Source of the DNA: Leifsonia xyli subsp. xyli str. CTCB07
Lineage (GTDB): Bacteria; Actinomycetota; Actinomycetes; Actinomycetales; Microbacteriaceae
Length of the DNA: 64,000 nucleotides
Direction: 5' to 3'
NCBI RefSeq assembly: GCF_000007665.1
Contig: NC_006087.1
Coordinates: forward strand, 1,426,001-1,490,000
The notes beneath the pieces are model-generated. The model did not search any database. It saw nothing but the letters and a program-made list of their open reading frames with translations, and was not told where the DNA came from. The first letter of the stretch is position 1. Each line of letters begins with the position of its first letter. Positions 8,827 to 18,048 of this stretch are shown here, piece after piece. Both the position numbers and the translations under genes were made by a program.

Positions 8827-9714
8827 GTGTTACGAGTGCAAATCTCACTGAGATTCATCGTCGCTTTCTTTATCGCGATAGCCCTGACGTTCTCGGTCTC
8901 ATCGGCCGCGAACGCTGAACCCCTGCCGGAAGGTGTCGTGTTCTCGGTTGAGAACAGCCACATCATGAGGGTGGACCCTGGAGCCGAACCCGTCTCGCTG
9001 ACAAGCAATCTGTGGCAGGAGGTCTCGCAACTCGCCTTTGCACCAAACCGTGGCACCGTTGTCGCTGCCACCTGGGGGAAAGCCGGCAAAGGGCGGATCA
9101 TCGAGGTCGCGGCTGATGGTTCCGATCGAGGCAAGTATCGAACCCTCCTGTCGAATCGTGAATCGCCGCGCGCTCTGACAGTAGACGACGCTGGGAATAT
9201 CTACTTTGTCGACTCCTCACAGCGCGGAGGTGGCGCATGGAGCCTCTTTCGCCTGAGTGATGCCGGTGACCTCACCGTGGTTGTCCCCTCGATCGGCAAA
9301 GTCACCTCTCTTGCCCGGGATCATGACGGGGGCATTCTCGCCACGCGTTCGACCACGGGAGAGGTCGTACGCATAGATTCAACCGGAAACGTGACCGTCC
9401 TCCGAGCGGACCTGCCGCGTCCGACGAGTCTGGCGGCCGATCCTGCGAGGGGTCGGATCGTCATACTCGACGATGGAACTAAGAACCCGAAGCCTGGGGA
9501 CCCCAAGCCCGCCGTCTACACAATGTCGCTCGACGGGAAGGATCTCACACCGACCACCATCTCCTATCGAGGGGGAGCCGGGTCCGTTGCGGTGAACAGC
9601 GAATCCGATGTCTATGTCGCCGATGGCAATCGGATCACCCGATGGAAGCTGGATGGCTCGTCCGAGACGATTCAAACGGGACGCTACATCTACAACGTCG
9701 CCGTGCCTTTCTGA
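8827..9714 (+). CDS. Secreted beta-propeller (NHL/SMP-30-like) protein
   Basis: The 295-residue protein starts with a Sec signal peptide (basic start, hydrophobic IVAFFIAIALTFSV, cleavage likely after ANA). The rest consists of repeats of the type LTVDDAGNIYFVDS, LARDHDGGILATRS and VAVNSESDVYVADGN, about 40 residues apart, as in NHL or SMP-30 propellers. It is probably an exported binding or lactonase-like protein; no catalytic residues can be assigned. The start GTG 8827 follows AAGGA at 8815. It has no operon partner and is surrounded by IS debris, but its frame is intact. Confidence 0.7.
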   Translation: MLRVQISLRFIVAFFIAIALTFSVSSAANAEPLPEGVVFSVENSHIMRVDPGAEPVSLTSNLWQEVSQLAFAPNRGTVVAATWGKAGKGRIIEVAADGSDRGKYRTLLSNRESPRALTVDDAGNIYFVDSSQRGGGAWSLFRLSDAGDLTVVVPSIGKVTSLARDHDGGILATRSTTGEVVRIDSTGNVTVLRADLPRPTSLAADPARGRIVILDDGTKNPKPGDPKPAVYTMSLDGKDLTPTTISYRGGAGSVAVNSESDVYVADGNRITRWKLDGSSETIQTGRYIYNVAVPF

Positions 9715-10635
9715 TGAAGTAGCAGGCGCTTCAGCCGCTCACCTCTCCGACCGCGTCCACCGCGCCGTCAGCACGACGGATTCTAGGGGGCGTTGCACCA
9801 TGACGTCTCTGTAGCGAGTAGCTGAGCGTTGTGCGTGGCCGTTTGCCAAACAGCGAGATCAACCGCGAGGCGGCCGAGGAAGAGTGGGGTTCCACTGGCG
9901 AGGAGCCCTTCGCCGGCGATGAACAAGAGCGACTGCGGTCGCGGATGCTGCGGCCCCGGCGAGCTGTTGCAGGACCCAGACGGCCCCGGCGGCGATGAGA
10001 GCCTAGGGGTGCCCGCGACCACGGCGGGGGATGACGCGGGTTCGATCCGCTGTTTTGGTGCCGTGATCGCCTCTGCTGCTGGAAATCTACACAAGGCCCG
10101 AACCAGATTCCGATTGATTTGAACCCGGTGTGTCTCAGGTGAGGTGTTGCGATCCGTTGAGTCTTCCACGCGCACACAAGGAGGTCGGAAGTCGCCGTTT
10201 CGGGCAATCCCTTGACAAATATTTCAGCAAGCCGCCGGAACTGGAATTCCTAGGGGTTCCAGTAACTGACGCCCGCAATTGACCATCGGGTGGGGCTTTT
10301 CCTGGGATGGTCGGGGAACCCCTTGATTCGACCAAAAAGGGGTTCCAGGGCTCGTGAACACGAGGCAGTACGCTTGTGAATCACGGGCGAGAGGGGCCGC
10401 CCCAGTGGGTGGTCGCGCGTAGGGAGAGTTCGCCGGCGCAGCCTAGCAGCCAATCCCAGAGAGAATCCGCCGCCGCCCCGAGGCGTACGGCATCCGTACA
10501 GCGAGAGGCACCGTTCGATGTGGCGGTCCGAGCGTGTACTCCACCACGCACGCACCGCCGGGGCTAATAGGGTCTAAAGCCGTATAAAAGAATTGTGTTA
10601 TAAACAGTTAGTCTTGCATAGACGGAAGGACAGCC
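9715..10635. other. Gap of about 920 bp without an intact gene
   Basis: No convincing gene was found. On the - strand around 9783-9970 a short frame reads LLFIAGEGLLASGTPLFLGR followed by LAVDLAVWQTA, which looks like a broken membrane protein segment, but the frames around it do not connect. A hairpin (10315-10346) and two copies of GGGGTTCCAG (near 10256 and 10339) lie further right. The last 60 bp before 10636 are AT-rich and probably contain the promoter of the ATPase gene. Confidence 0.4.
10315..10346. repeat. 10-bp stem hairpin
   Basis: GGAACCCCTT at 10315-10324 pairs perfectly with AAGGGGTTCC at 10337-10346 around a 12-nt loop. There is no T-run after it on the + strand. It may be a terminator relic for lost genes on either side. 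Confidence 0.5.
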
Positions 10636-11826
10636 ATGAGCGACGCTACATACGACCCATACCGGCCCGGTGCCGGCCGCGTCCCTCCGCTACTTGCCGG
10701 CCGAGAAAATCTCCTCGCTCAGTTCGACACCACACTGGTTCAGGCGACCGGGACTGGAGAGGGCCCGCGGCCTCAGGTGCTCTTCGGGCTACGTGGAGTG
10801 GGGAAGACTTCGCTGCTCAACGAGTTCGTCCTCCGTGCACGCGAACAGCGCTGGTTGATCGTCAAGATCGAAGCAACCCCCGACCGCAGTTTGGGCAAGG
10901 CCATCGCTCAGGCGCTCTACCGACCACTTCGAGACATGCGCACCCTCACCGAGCGCGGACAGGACTTCGTGCAGCGGGCCATGCGGGTGTTCACCAGCTT
11001 CCAGCTACGCTTCGATCCCCAGGGCAACGCGACCTTCGGGTTCAACATCGAACCGGAGCGAGGCGTCGCCGACACGGGTGAGTTGCCGGCCGACCTGGTG
11101 GATGTTCTCACCGCGATCGGGACGGCCGCGAGGGAGAACGGGATCGCTTTGCTCCTGGCGATCGACGAGCTGCAGGATGCGCCGCTCGAGGACCTGCGTA
11201 CGCTCAACGTGGCCTTACACGAGCTCGGCCAGGATCCGTTCCCGGTTCCGGTGGTATTCGTCGGCGCCGGCCTGCCGTCGCTGCCGGCAGTGCTCGCCGA
11301 TGCGACCAGCTACGCAGAGCGTCTCTACGACTACCGATTCATCGGGCTGCTGGACGAGCAGGACACCCGGGACGCGTTCACGGTGCCGGCGCGGGCACAG
11401 GGCGTGTACTGGAATGATGATGCGCTCGACGCTGTCGTCGAGCACGCGGCCGGATACCCATACTTCGTCCAGGTCGCCGGGCACTACTCCTGGGAAGGGC
11501 GGTCGGGCGCGAGGATCCCGCTCAAGGCGGCAACGGACGGCATCGCGAAAGCGCAGCGGGAAGTCGACGAGGGGCTGTACCGGTCCCGATGGGAGCGCTC
11601 GACGCCGGCGCAACGCGAGTTCATGGCGGCGATGGTCGTGGACGAGGGCAGGCCGTCGTCGATCGCGGATCTGGTGGTGCGGCTGGGGCGTCGACGCTCC
11701 TCGGATCTGTCGGTGGCCCGGCGCGACCTGATCGCGGCCGGCCACATCTTCGCCCCTGAGCGCGGCTACGTCGCCTTCACCGTTCCTGACATGGACGACT
11801 ACATCCGGCGCCAACCGGAAGTCTGA
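10636..11826 (+). CDS. Orphan AAA ATPase with C-terminal winged-helix-like region
   Basis: The 396-residue protein has Walker A GLRGVGKT at residues 51-58 and Walker B ALLLAIDELQ with D177 and E178. The order and spacing resemble the Orc1-like or STAND-type P-loop ATPases often found as single genes in actinobacteria. Residues from about 310 on (PAQREFMAAMV, ADLVVRLGRR, LIAAGHIFAPERGYVAFTVP) look like a winged helix. Role unknown; relatives act in signalling, conflict or plasmid functions. ATG 10636 follows AAGGA with good spacing. The frame is intact amid IS debris, and the next surviving gene piece is a VapC stump. Confidence 0.75.
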   Translation: MSDATYDPYRPGAGRVPPLLAGRENLLAQFDTTLVQATGTGEGPRPQVLFGLRGVGKTSLLNEFVLRAREQRWLIVKIEATPDRSLGKAIAQALYRPLRDMRTLTERGQDFVQRAMRVFTSFQLRFDPQGNATFGFNIEPERGVADTGELPADLVDVLTAIGTAARENGIALLLAIDELQDAPLEDLRTLNVALHELGQDPFPVPVVFVGAGLPSLPAVLADATSYAERLYDYRFIGLLDEQDTRDAFTVPARAQGVYWNDDALDAVVEHAAGYPYFVQVAGHYSWEGRSGARIPLKAATDGIAKAQREVDEGLYRSRWERSTPAQREFMAAMVVDEGRPSSIADLVVRLGRRRSSDLSVARRDLIAAGHIFAPERGYVAFTVPDMDDYIRRQPEV

Positions 11827-11835
11827 ATCGGCATT

Positions 11836-12080
11836 GGGGAGGTCAGCGGCCGCGGCCGACAACGAACCAACCCGCCTCCGGCGAAGACGATGCCCCCAGA
11901 GCGCATCGGTGCGCTCCCCACATCGGCGCGCCCAGCTGGGAGATTCTCGCCCACGATGTCCGCGTCGCCCACAGGGTCGGCCTCGTGGCAGCTGACTGGC
12001 CCGAGACCCAGCCCCTTCCCGACACCGCACAATCCGCTCTAGCCGACTACCGCCGCGCACAGTTGAAGACCAACCAGTGA
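11836..12080 (+). pseudogene. Unrecognised coding remnant
   Basis: One + frame is open up to a TGA at 12080 and ends SWEILAHDVRVAHRVGL, then ADWPETQPLPDTAQSALADY. The composition looks coding, but no start with a ribosome-binding site is visible. The frame runs out of the 3' end of the ATPase gene in another phase. It could be the C-terminal end of a lost gene that preceded the VapC stump, perhaps its antitoxin, but it does not resemble a known antitoxin family. Confidence 0.25.
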
Positions 12081-12090
12081 ATCCCAGAAC

Positions 12091-12191
12091 GTGAACGCCG
12101 CCGATCTGTACATGCCGGCGCTTGTCGCCCACGAGCTGGCATTTGGTGTGCAGCTGATCCCGTACGGCACCCGCCGGGATCTCATTGTCGC
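12091..12191 (+). pseudogene. VapC-like PIN-domain toxin stump, cut by IS21
   Basis: A GTG-initiated frame encodes NAADLYMPALVAHELAFGVQ followed by LIPYGTRRDL. This matches the PIN-domain segment of VapC toxins, usually LYLPALVxAELxYGxxxLPxGxRR. The reading continues only to 12191, where the terminal repeat of the IS21 element (from 12192) supplies the stop codon. The catalytic acidic residues of the N- and C-terminal parts are absent. VapC proteins are RNases of about 130 residues. Confidence 0.5.
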
Positions 12192-12264
12192 TGCCGAGTG
12201 AATAATCACCCTCTGGTGCCGTCTGAATCTTGACCCTTTCGGCACTCTTGGGAGGGTGATCGCG

Positions 12265-13511
12265 GTGGAAGATTGGGCGGAGATTCGTCGGTTGTATGCA
12301 GCCGAGGGTTTGCCGATCAAGGAGATAGTCCGGCGTCTGGGGATCTCGCGGAACACGGTGCGGGCGGCGTTGCGATCAGACAGGCCGCCGGAGTATCAGC
12401 GGCCGCCGGCGGGGTCGTTGGTTGATCCGTTTGAACCGCAGATTCGGGCTCTGTTGGCCCAGTTCCCGAGGATGCCGTCGACGGTGATCGCGGAACGGGT
12501 CGGGTGGCAGCACTCGGCGTCGATCTTCCGCGCCAGGGTCTCTGCGTTGCGACCGGAGTATCAGGGTGTCGATCCGGTGCAGAGGACCTCGTATCAGCCG
12601 GGCGAGATCGCGCAGTGTGATCTGTGGTTCCCGGAGACACCGGTGTTCGTCGCGCCAGGGCAGGAACGCGTGCTGCCGGTGCTGGTGATGACGCTCGGCT
12701 TCTCGCGGACGATCCTGGCGACGATGATTCCGTCGCGGCAGGCCGGGGACGTTCTGGCGGGGATGTGGTTGTTGATCGAACAGGTCGGCCGGGTTCCGAA
12801 GACGTTGGTCTGGGATCGGGAGGCAGCGATCGGCGGGACGGGCAAACTCACGACCCCGGCGGCGGCGTTCGCCGGCACCCTCGCGACGAGGATCCTGCTG
12901 GCACCGGCGAGGGATCCGGAGTTCAAGGGCATGGTCGAACGCGCCAACGGCTACTTGGAGACCTCGTTCCTTCCCGGGCGGCAGTTCGCGTCACCGGCGG
13001 ACTTCAACGAGCAGCTGACCGGCTGGCTGATCCGGGCCAACACGCGCCGCGTCCGCTCGACCGGGACACGCCCGATCGATCTGCTCGACACCGACAGGCA
13101 AGGAATGCTGCCGTTGCCGCGCCTGGCGCCGCAGACGGGCCTGCGGAACCGGATCCGCCTGGCCCGGGACTATCACGTCCACGTCGACGGCAACGATTAC
13201 TCCGCCGATCCTCGCCACATCGGCAAGAACACCGACCTCGTCGCTACCGGGGAAGCGGTCACGATCGCCAGCAACGGGACCGTGATCGGCCGGCACGAAC
13301 GCTGCTGGGCCGCCACCAGGTGATCACCGATCCGGACCACAAGCACACTGCAGGGCAGCTGCGCGCAACGTTCTACTCGCAACGAACGCAGACACCGCGC
13401 CGGCATCAGGACGGGCACCCCGTCGCGATTCGCGCCCTCACCGACTACGACGCCCTCTTCGGCGTCGATTTCGACCCCACATCTATCACCAACACGGAAG
13501 AAGCACGATGA
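12265..13511 (+). pseudogene. istA: IS21-family transposase IstA, frameshifted near the 3' end
   Basis: The product begins with a helix-turn-helix (IVRRLGISRNTVRAAL) and contains the DDE core: CDLWFPE for the first aspartate, VWDREAAI for the second, and EFKGMVERANGYLE for the glutamate. GTG 12265 sits 9 nt after GGGAGG, which favours it over the GTG at 12256. The frame hits a stop at 13323 after HERCWAATR. In the other frame the coding continues from VITDPDHKHTAGQLR to 13511, so one base is missing near 13310. About 60 C-terminal residues are lost. Confidence 0.8.
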
Positions 13512-14335
13512 CCCCCACCGCAACCAAGACCGGCGAGCAGATCAGCTCCAAGGTCGCCTACCTCACCCGGGCGCTGAAAACCCCGACGATCGATCGGACG
13601 GGTCTGGGAAGACCTCGCCACCCTCGCCAGGGATGAGAACTGGTCCCACGAGGAATACCTCGCCGCGGTCCTGGAACGCCAGCTCGCGGACCGGGAATCA
13701 GCGGGCACGACCATGCGAATCCGCACCGCCCACTTTCCCGCGCTCAAAACACTGACGGAGAAGCGTCTCGGAACTCTTTCGGATGAGGACTTCAACCTCG
13801 ACCACCTCCCCAGCCTCCGCAAAGACCTGCTAGCCCACCTGGCCACCTCGACCTTCGTCGCGAAGCAGGAGAACGTCATCCTGCTCGGACCTCCCGGGAT
13901 CGGGAAGACCCACCTTGCGATCGGGCTGGGAGTCAAGGCCGCGCACGCCGGCTACTCGGTCCTGTTCGACACAGCGAACAACTGGATCGCCCACCTTGCT
14001 CTCGCTCACCACCAGGGACAGCTCGAAGCGGAACTGAAGAAGATCCGCCGCTACAAGCTCATCATCATCGACGAGATCGGCTACATCCCCTTCGACACCG
14101 ACTCCGCGAACCTGTTCTTCCAGCTCGTCGCCTCCCGTTACGGGCAGGGATCGATCATGGTCACCAGCAACCTCCCGTTCGGGCGCTGGGGCAAAACCTT
14201 CGGCGATGACGTCGTCGCAGCCGCGATATTGACCGGCTCGTTCACCATTCAGAAGTCCTCACCCTCAGCGGAGACTCCTACCGCACACACGGGCGCCGCG
14301 ACCTCATCACCAAAGACCGCGCCGAGCAAAACTGA
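13508..14335 (+). pseudogene. istB: IS21-family helper ATPase IstB, two frameshifts
   Basis: ATG 13508 overlaps the end of istA. The coding leaves frame after TPTIDRTG near 13600, where EDLATLARDENWSHEEYLAA continues in another frame through Walker A (GPPGIGKTH) and Walker B (LIIIDEIGYIP). It shifts again near 14230; the natural end, LTLSGDSYRTHGRRDLI to AEQN, lies in the third frame with a stop at 14335. Neither piece alone gives a complete ATPase, so the element can move only if helped in trans. Confidence 0.8.
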
Positions 14336-14445
14336 CCCCCAAGGGGGTCAAGATTCAAACAGCACCAGAGGGTGAAAATTCACTCGGCATTGACACACCC
14401 GGCCGAACGTATCGCAGCTATGCTTCACGGCGGGGTTTGGGGTGA

Positions 14446-14904
14446 TCAGGCCGCTTCTGCGTCCTTGTAGATCATCTCAAACTCGACGGGGGTGAGTTTG
14501 CCGAGGCCGCGTTGCCGACGCCTGCGGTTGTACTTGGTCTCGATCCAGGTGACGATCGCGAGGCGGAGGTTCTCGCGGCTATCCCAGCGTCGGGTGTCGA
14601 GCACGTTCTTCTGAAGCAGGCTGAAAAGGCTCTCCATGCTCGCGTTGTCCCCGGCCCCATAGGACCGCCCCATGGACCTGACCCGGCCGTTGTTCGTGAG
14701 CAGGTTCTGGGTGCGTTTCGCGCGGAACTGGCCGCCCCTGTCGGAGTGGCAGATCGTGCCGTCCGGTGAGCGCAGCGCGATCGCGTTCCGCATCGCTGCC
14801 CGAGCCAGAGACGAGTTCATGCGGGTGTCGATGGAGTAGCCAACGATCTTGTTCGACCACACGTCTTTGATCGCGCATGGGACTGCTGCACGAGTTGGTG
14901 GCAT
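14446..14904 (-). pseudogene. IS3-family transposase OrfB, C-terminal half
   Basis: The readable part starts at CAIKDVWSNKIVGYSID and continues through ICHSDRGGQFRA, NGRVRSMGRSYGAGDNASME and WIETKYNRRRRQRGLGKLTP. The last two DDE residues (the D of HSDRG and the E of NASME) are present. The N-terminal half with orfA and the first aspartate is missing. Upstream, about 14930-14945 contains GGATAGGTGAAGTG on the - strand, close to a motif at 26449, so this may be the element's own end joined to the C-terminal half by an internal deletion. Confidence 0.75.
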
Positions 14905-15376
14905 CTGACTGAAGTCATCGCCTCAACACTTCACCTATCCGCACGTCGCACGTTCGGACCGCTCGGCCTCAAGACTCTAACGGTGCCAAATCATCCCCGG
15001 GCTAATTCACGGATTTGGACGGGTAGTGGATGACTCCCAGAACCCTAAGCACCAGCCTCGGCTCTCAGGGTTTAATTTTGTGCTGGTTCTACCGCATAGG
15101 GCAAAGCCTTACTCTATCTGGTTGTCTGGTTCGGTGCGGTGAGACTGCTGAGGGTCGGTGACTCTTCTGCTCCAGCCGCGGCCTGTGTGGCCATACACCC
15201 CGCCACCGCCAGCGACCGGCCCTAAGTCCACGCTCATGTAGCCGGTTGGGGAGAGTAACCGCGAGGCCGGAATCGCAGTTTCCGCGGATCCACCCGGTTA
15301 TCAACCTGACATAAGGTAGATTATAAGATAAATTAAACCGCTATAATTAATAGGCTTTTTATGGTAGCCTTGGCTT
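14905..15376. other. Gap of about 470 bp with an AT-rich promoter zone at its end
   Basis: No gene could be recognised between the IS3 fragment and the toxin pseudogene. The segment 15306-15360 is strongly AT-rich compared with its surroundings and contains TATAAT at 15342-15347, a good -10 box about 30 bp upstream of the toxin start. I saw no clear -35 element. Confidence 0.4.
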
Positions 15377-15651
15377 ATGGCACCGGTATGGTGGGACTCT
15401 GCGTTCAAACACGGCGTCCCGCGCGAGGATTAGGTGTACGTGATGTTCACCCGAACTACTCGGTGCTGCCGGAGGAGCCGGCGCGTGGGCGGATCGTGTT
15501 GTTCATCGGGTGCCCGCACGCGCAGACCGAACGTGAGGTGGAGATCCTGGTGCATGAGTATCCGGACACGGGTGAGCAGGCTGAGATCTTCCATGTGATG
15601 GAGCTGGGCGCCCAGTTCGGGCGATATCGAGAGGAGCACCCCAATGGCTGA
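15377..15651 (+). pseudogene. Small toxin of a type II toxin-antitoxin pair, inactivated
   Basis: The ATG at 15377 starts APVWWDSAFKHGVPRED, followed directly by an in-frame TAG at 15431. After that VYVMF is readable, and one base further the other frame carries HPNYSVLPEEP, then IVLFIGCPHAQTEREVEI and IFHVMELGA to 15651. So the gene has both a nonsense codon and a frameshift. The pattern, about 90 residues starting WWDxxFKHGV and ending FHVMEL, resembles BrnT/DUF4258-like toxins. The end overlaps the antitoxin start by 8 bp. Confidence 0.6.
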
Positions 15652-16000
15652 GAAGGACGAGATCGACTACGATGCCCTCGCGGCGCGACTGACGGACCCG
15701 GATGTGCCGCTGGGTCCACCCCGTGAAGTGCATACCGGCGAGGACGCTGCCCGGTTCGGCCGGGAGTTCCTGTTGCGGGAGTACGGGTCCGAGGAGGGGA
15801 TTGAGGCGGCAATGCGGCGGCCGGGTCGCCCGCGGGTGAGCCACGACCCGCAGGGCCCGTCTCCAGTGGTGCGCGGTGCGATCCCGCAGACGGACTTCGA
15901 GGCGCTGGATGAGTTCGTCAAGCGTAGCGGGAAGAAGCAGTCCGCAATCGTGCGGGAGGCGATCCACGAGTATCTGCTCGAGCGCAAGCTCGTCAGCTGA
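15644..16000 (+). CDS. Ribbon-helix-helix antitoxin
   Basis: The 118-residue product ends with a ribbon-helix-helix domain: PQTDFEALDEFVKRSGKKQS followed by AIVREAIHEYLLERK. The N-terminal half is acidic, and a linker RRPGRPRVSHD precedes the domain. RHH antitoxins bind their own promoter and neutralise the paired toxin. Here the toxin gene comes first and is broken, while the antitoxin frame is intact, so it can only act as an orphan repressor or protect against related toxins. ATG 15644 follows GAGAGGAG. Confidence 0.75.
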   Translation: MAEKDEIDYDALAARLTDPDVPLGPPREVHTGEDAARFGREFLLREYGSEEGIEAAMRRPGRPRVSHDPQGPSPVVRGAIPQTDFEALDEFVKRSGKKQSAIVREAIHEYLLERKLVS

Positions 16001-16178
16001 GCTGGCGACGTAGGTGGTCCGGGCCGATGCCGCTACTGAACCGAACTACCTGCGGCGGCTCCCACGCGCATCACGGAACAGCAACTCTGACCGGGTTGGA
16101 TGGCCGCGGCGCCTACATTTGGTCAGGGTCAGACTGATCTGTTGCCAGGCGAACAGTAAATAAGTCATATTTGGCTTC

Positions 16179-16958
16179 ATGGGTACAAATAACCTCTCTG
16201 TAAAGAGCCGAAGCCATGATGATCGGAGTTTCCTGAGCAAAGTCCGGGCTGAGCCCTTGCCGACAAGATTCGATTGGCATGGTCGAGACTGGGTGGCGTT
16301 ACTCGCAGTTCCAGGGATTTTCATAGGTAGCTGGCTGGTGACCCTAGGTACTGCTGACACGTCCGTGGCGGCGATCTCGGATACATCGCTACGAATCGTC
16401 CTGTTTACGGTCTTGGTGATCGCTAACCGGGAGCTGCTTGCTCGGCATTGGTGTGCGTTCTGGAGGGCTCCTTGGCGAAGTATCGGCATTGTGATACTTG
16501 GGATGGTGGTGTTTAAGGTCGTCGTGACGGTCCTTGGTGCTCTGCTCCGTCCTCTAGTAGGCGATAGTGCAGCCACCAACGACCCGAGTGAGGGAATTTC
16601 GCTGACGTTCGCGGTCCTGCTGTTCGCGTCATTGAACCCGGTCGTCACGGCTCTGATCGAAGACTTCACGTTCAGACACACCCTGCTCTTGAAATTCCCG
16701 GTATGGAACCGGTTTGCCCTCGCCGCCGGCCTCACCGTTGTGAACGCTCTGGTGTTCGGAGCAGTCCACATCAACAACTTCGGTGGTCAGTGGCTTTTGA
16801 CTCTCACGTTCGCCGGCGCCGGCCTAGTGATGAACCTTGCCTACCTGTGGACACGGAACATCTGGCATGTGCTCCTTATGCACGGGATGAACAACTTCCT
16901 GCTCGGCGGCCCGATCACTGTGCTTCTTACTCACCTCCTAGGCGCTGTCACCGCCTAG
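16179..16958 (+). CDS. CPBP-family intramembrane glutamic protease
   Basis: The 259-residue protein has six or more membrane segments. The three CPBP motifs are visible: a variant of EExxxR (E161 D162 FTF R166), the FGAVH histidine at 197, and HGMNN with H235 and N239. Such proteins process prenylated or membrane proteins, and in bacteria are linked to bacteriocin immunity or to maturation of secreted products. Motif 1 has ED instead of EE. Its place beside surface-protein genes fits a maturation role, but this is inference. ATG 16179 has no strong ribosome-binding site. Confidence 0.75.
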   Translation: MGTNNLSVKSRSHDDRSFLSKVRAEPLPTRFDWHGRDWVALLAVPGIFIGSWLVTLGTADTSVAAISDTSLRIVLFTVLVIANRELLARHWCAFWRAPWRSIGIVILGMVVFKVVVTVLGALLRPLVGDSAATNDPSEGISLTFAVLLFASLNPVVTALIEDFTFRHTLLLKFPVWNRFALAAGLTVVNALVFGAVHINNFGGQWLLTLTFAGAGLVMNLAYLWTRNIWHVLLMHGMNNFLLGGPITVLLTHLLGAVTA

Positions 16959-17142
16959 GGTGTATCCACATTCGTGGTTTTGAAACCAGTGGAGTGCGAC
17001 GGCGAGACGATGGAAGAAGTCAGCGGGTGCGCAACAGCAGGCGCCAACGGCGAGTGAGTACACCACGAACCCACCGACTGAACCTCCGGTGGATACCATA
17101 GGAAAGAACATCTCGTTCTAACCAAAAATAGTGAGGAAGACA

Positions 17143-17880
17143 ATGTTCGCAGTAGTCCGTGTCGCCATCGGACACTGCTTGCTCGCCAGCTCCCTCGCGA
17201 TCCTGGCGATGGTGTTTCCTCCGGCGCACGCCTCGGTCGCCACGAGTGCCACGCCCGAGGCAGCGACGGCTTCTGTGGTGCTGAAGCCACTCATCGTCGT
17301 CCGGCAGATCGAGGTGCTTTATGTCGACGGGTCGAGTGGGGCGGATCTGTACGGCACAGTGAAGGTCACCGACGTCGACGGGAGCGCGTCATCGGTCGCT
17401 TTCGCCCGGGGCGAGTACGACTCGGTTCCCGTGCAGTCCTGGAGCGATGCGCCGGTGAGTCCGAACGGGCTGTCCGCCGCAAAATTGTCGATCTCCGTCG
17501 ACCTGTGGGATCACTGGTCGCCGGTGTTCATCCCCGACCGGCCGGTTGCGCAGGGCACCATCGACACGCGCTCCGGGCACAGCGGTTTGAACGCGGGCGT
17601 GGTCAGAGGCCGAGGGAAAAGCGCAGTCGAGATCACCTACAGCAAGCAGACGAGCTGGCAGAAGACCATTATCGACAAGGTGGTTCTCAAAGACAGCAAT
17701 GACAACCCGGCACAGATCCCGGAGTTCGATCTGGCTGGTAGAAGAGCCCGAGTCATTCCTTCACTCTCAGCTCTCTTACGCTGCCACAAGCCTTCTCGAC
17801 TCCTTGGGACAGACCCCCTATCCGGGCAGCAGTCCCGTTTGTTTTTCATAAAGTCAGTATTATTAGTTTGTTTTTCATAA
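17143..17880 (+). CDS. Secreted protein of unknown function, C-terminus probably altered
   Basis: ATG 17143 follows GAGGAAG with a short spacer, which I prefer to GTG 17131. A Sec signal peptide (VAIGHCLLASSLAILAMVFP, cleavage near AHA) precedes a beta-rich domain with VLYVDGSSGADLYGTVKVTD and SISVDLWDHWSPVFIPDRP. After about PEFDLAG near 17740 the composition changes. The last residues come from two copies of a 26-bp repeat, so the original C-terminus may have been lost. The family is unknown; it resembles putative exported binding proteins. Confidence 0.55.
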   Translation: MFAVVRVAIGHCLLASSLAILAMVFPPAHASVATSATPEAATASVVLKPLIVVRQIEVLYVDGSSGADLYGTVKVTDVDGSASSVAFARGEYDSVPVQSWSDAPVSPNGLSAAKLSISVDLWDHWSPVFIPDRPVAQGTIDTRSGHSGLNAGVVRGRGKSAVEITYSKQTSWQKTIIDKVVLKDSNDNPAQIPEFDLAGRRARVIPSLSALLRCHKPSRLLGTDPLSGQQSRLFFIKSVLLVCFS

Positions 17881-17891
17881 AATCAGTATTA
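17837..17891 (+). repeat. Tandem 26-bp direct repeat, period 29
   Basis: GTTTGTTTTTCATAAAGTCA plus GTATTA at 17837-17862 recurs with one change at 17866-17891. It supplies the last residues and the stop region of the secreted-protein gene. AT content is much higher than in the flanks. Confidence 0.75.
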
Positions 17892-18048
17892 GTATGTTGT
17901 GACGTGGTTGCTTGAGCTAGCGGTTATGCCTGGGCCCCTTCTGGAGGAAAGTTGTTGAAGTCTCGATTGGTACAAATTCTTACTTCTGCGATAAGCCGAG
18001 TTGCTGATGTTCGGGAATGATGTCTGTTCGCTCAACGCTGTTATCGGC

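Larger units (their letters stand above)
12192..14389 (+). mobile_element. IS21-family insertion sequence, second type (decayed)
   Basis: The ends are inverted repeats at 12192-12236 and 14345-14389. They begin TGCCGAGTGAAT and share CACCCTCTGGTGC and TTGAATCTTGACCC with a few mismatches. The outermost bases are TG and CA, as usual for IS21. The element is 2198 bp long and carries istA and istB, both frameshifted. No clear target duplication was found. It cut a vapC-like gene at its left end. Its IstA and IstB belong to a different subgroup from those of the element at 4735. Confidence 0.85.

Noticed and set aside
10206..10240. TTGACA at 10212 as a promoter
   Set aside because: No -10 box at the right distance and no gene within 400 bp.
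14879..14892. 14-bp match GGGACTGCTGCACG also present at about 26442
   Set aside because: The match is forward-forward, while the two IS3 remnants face opposite ways, and similarity does not extend. Probably chance or a very short scar.
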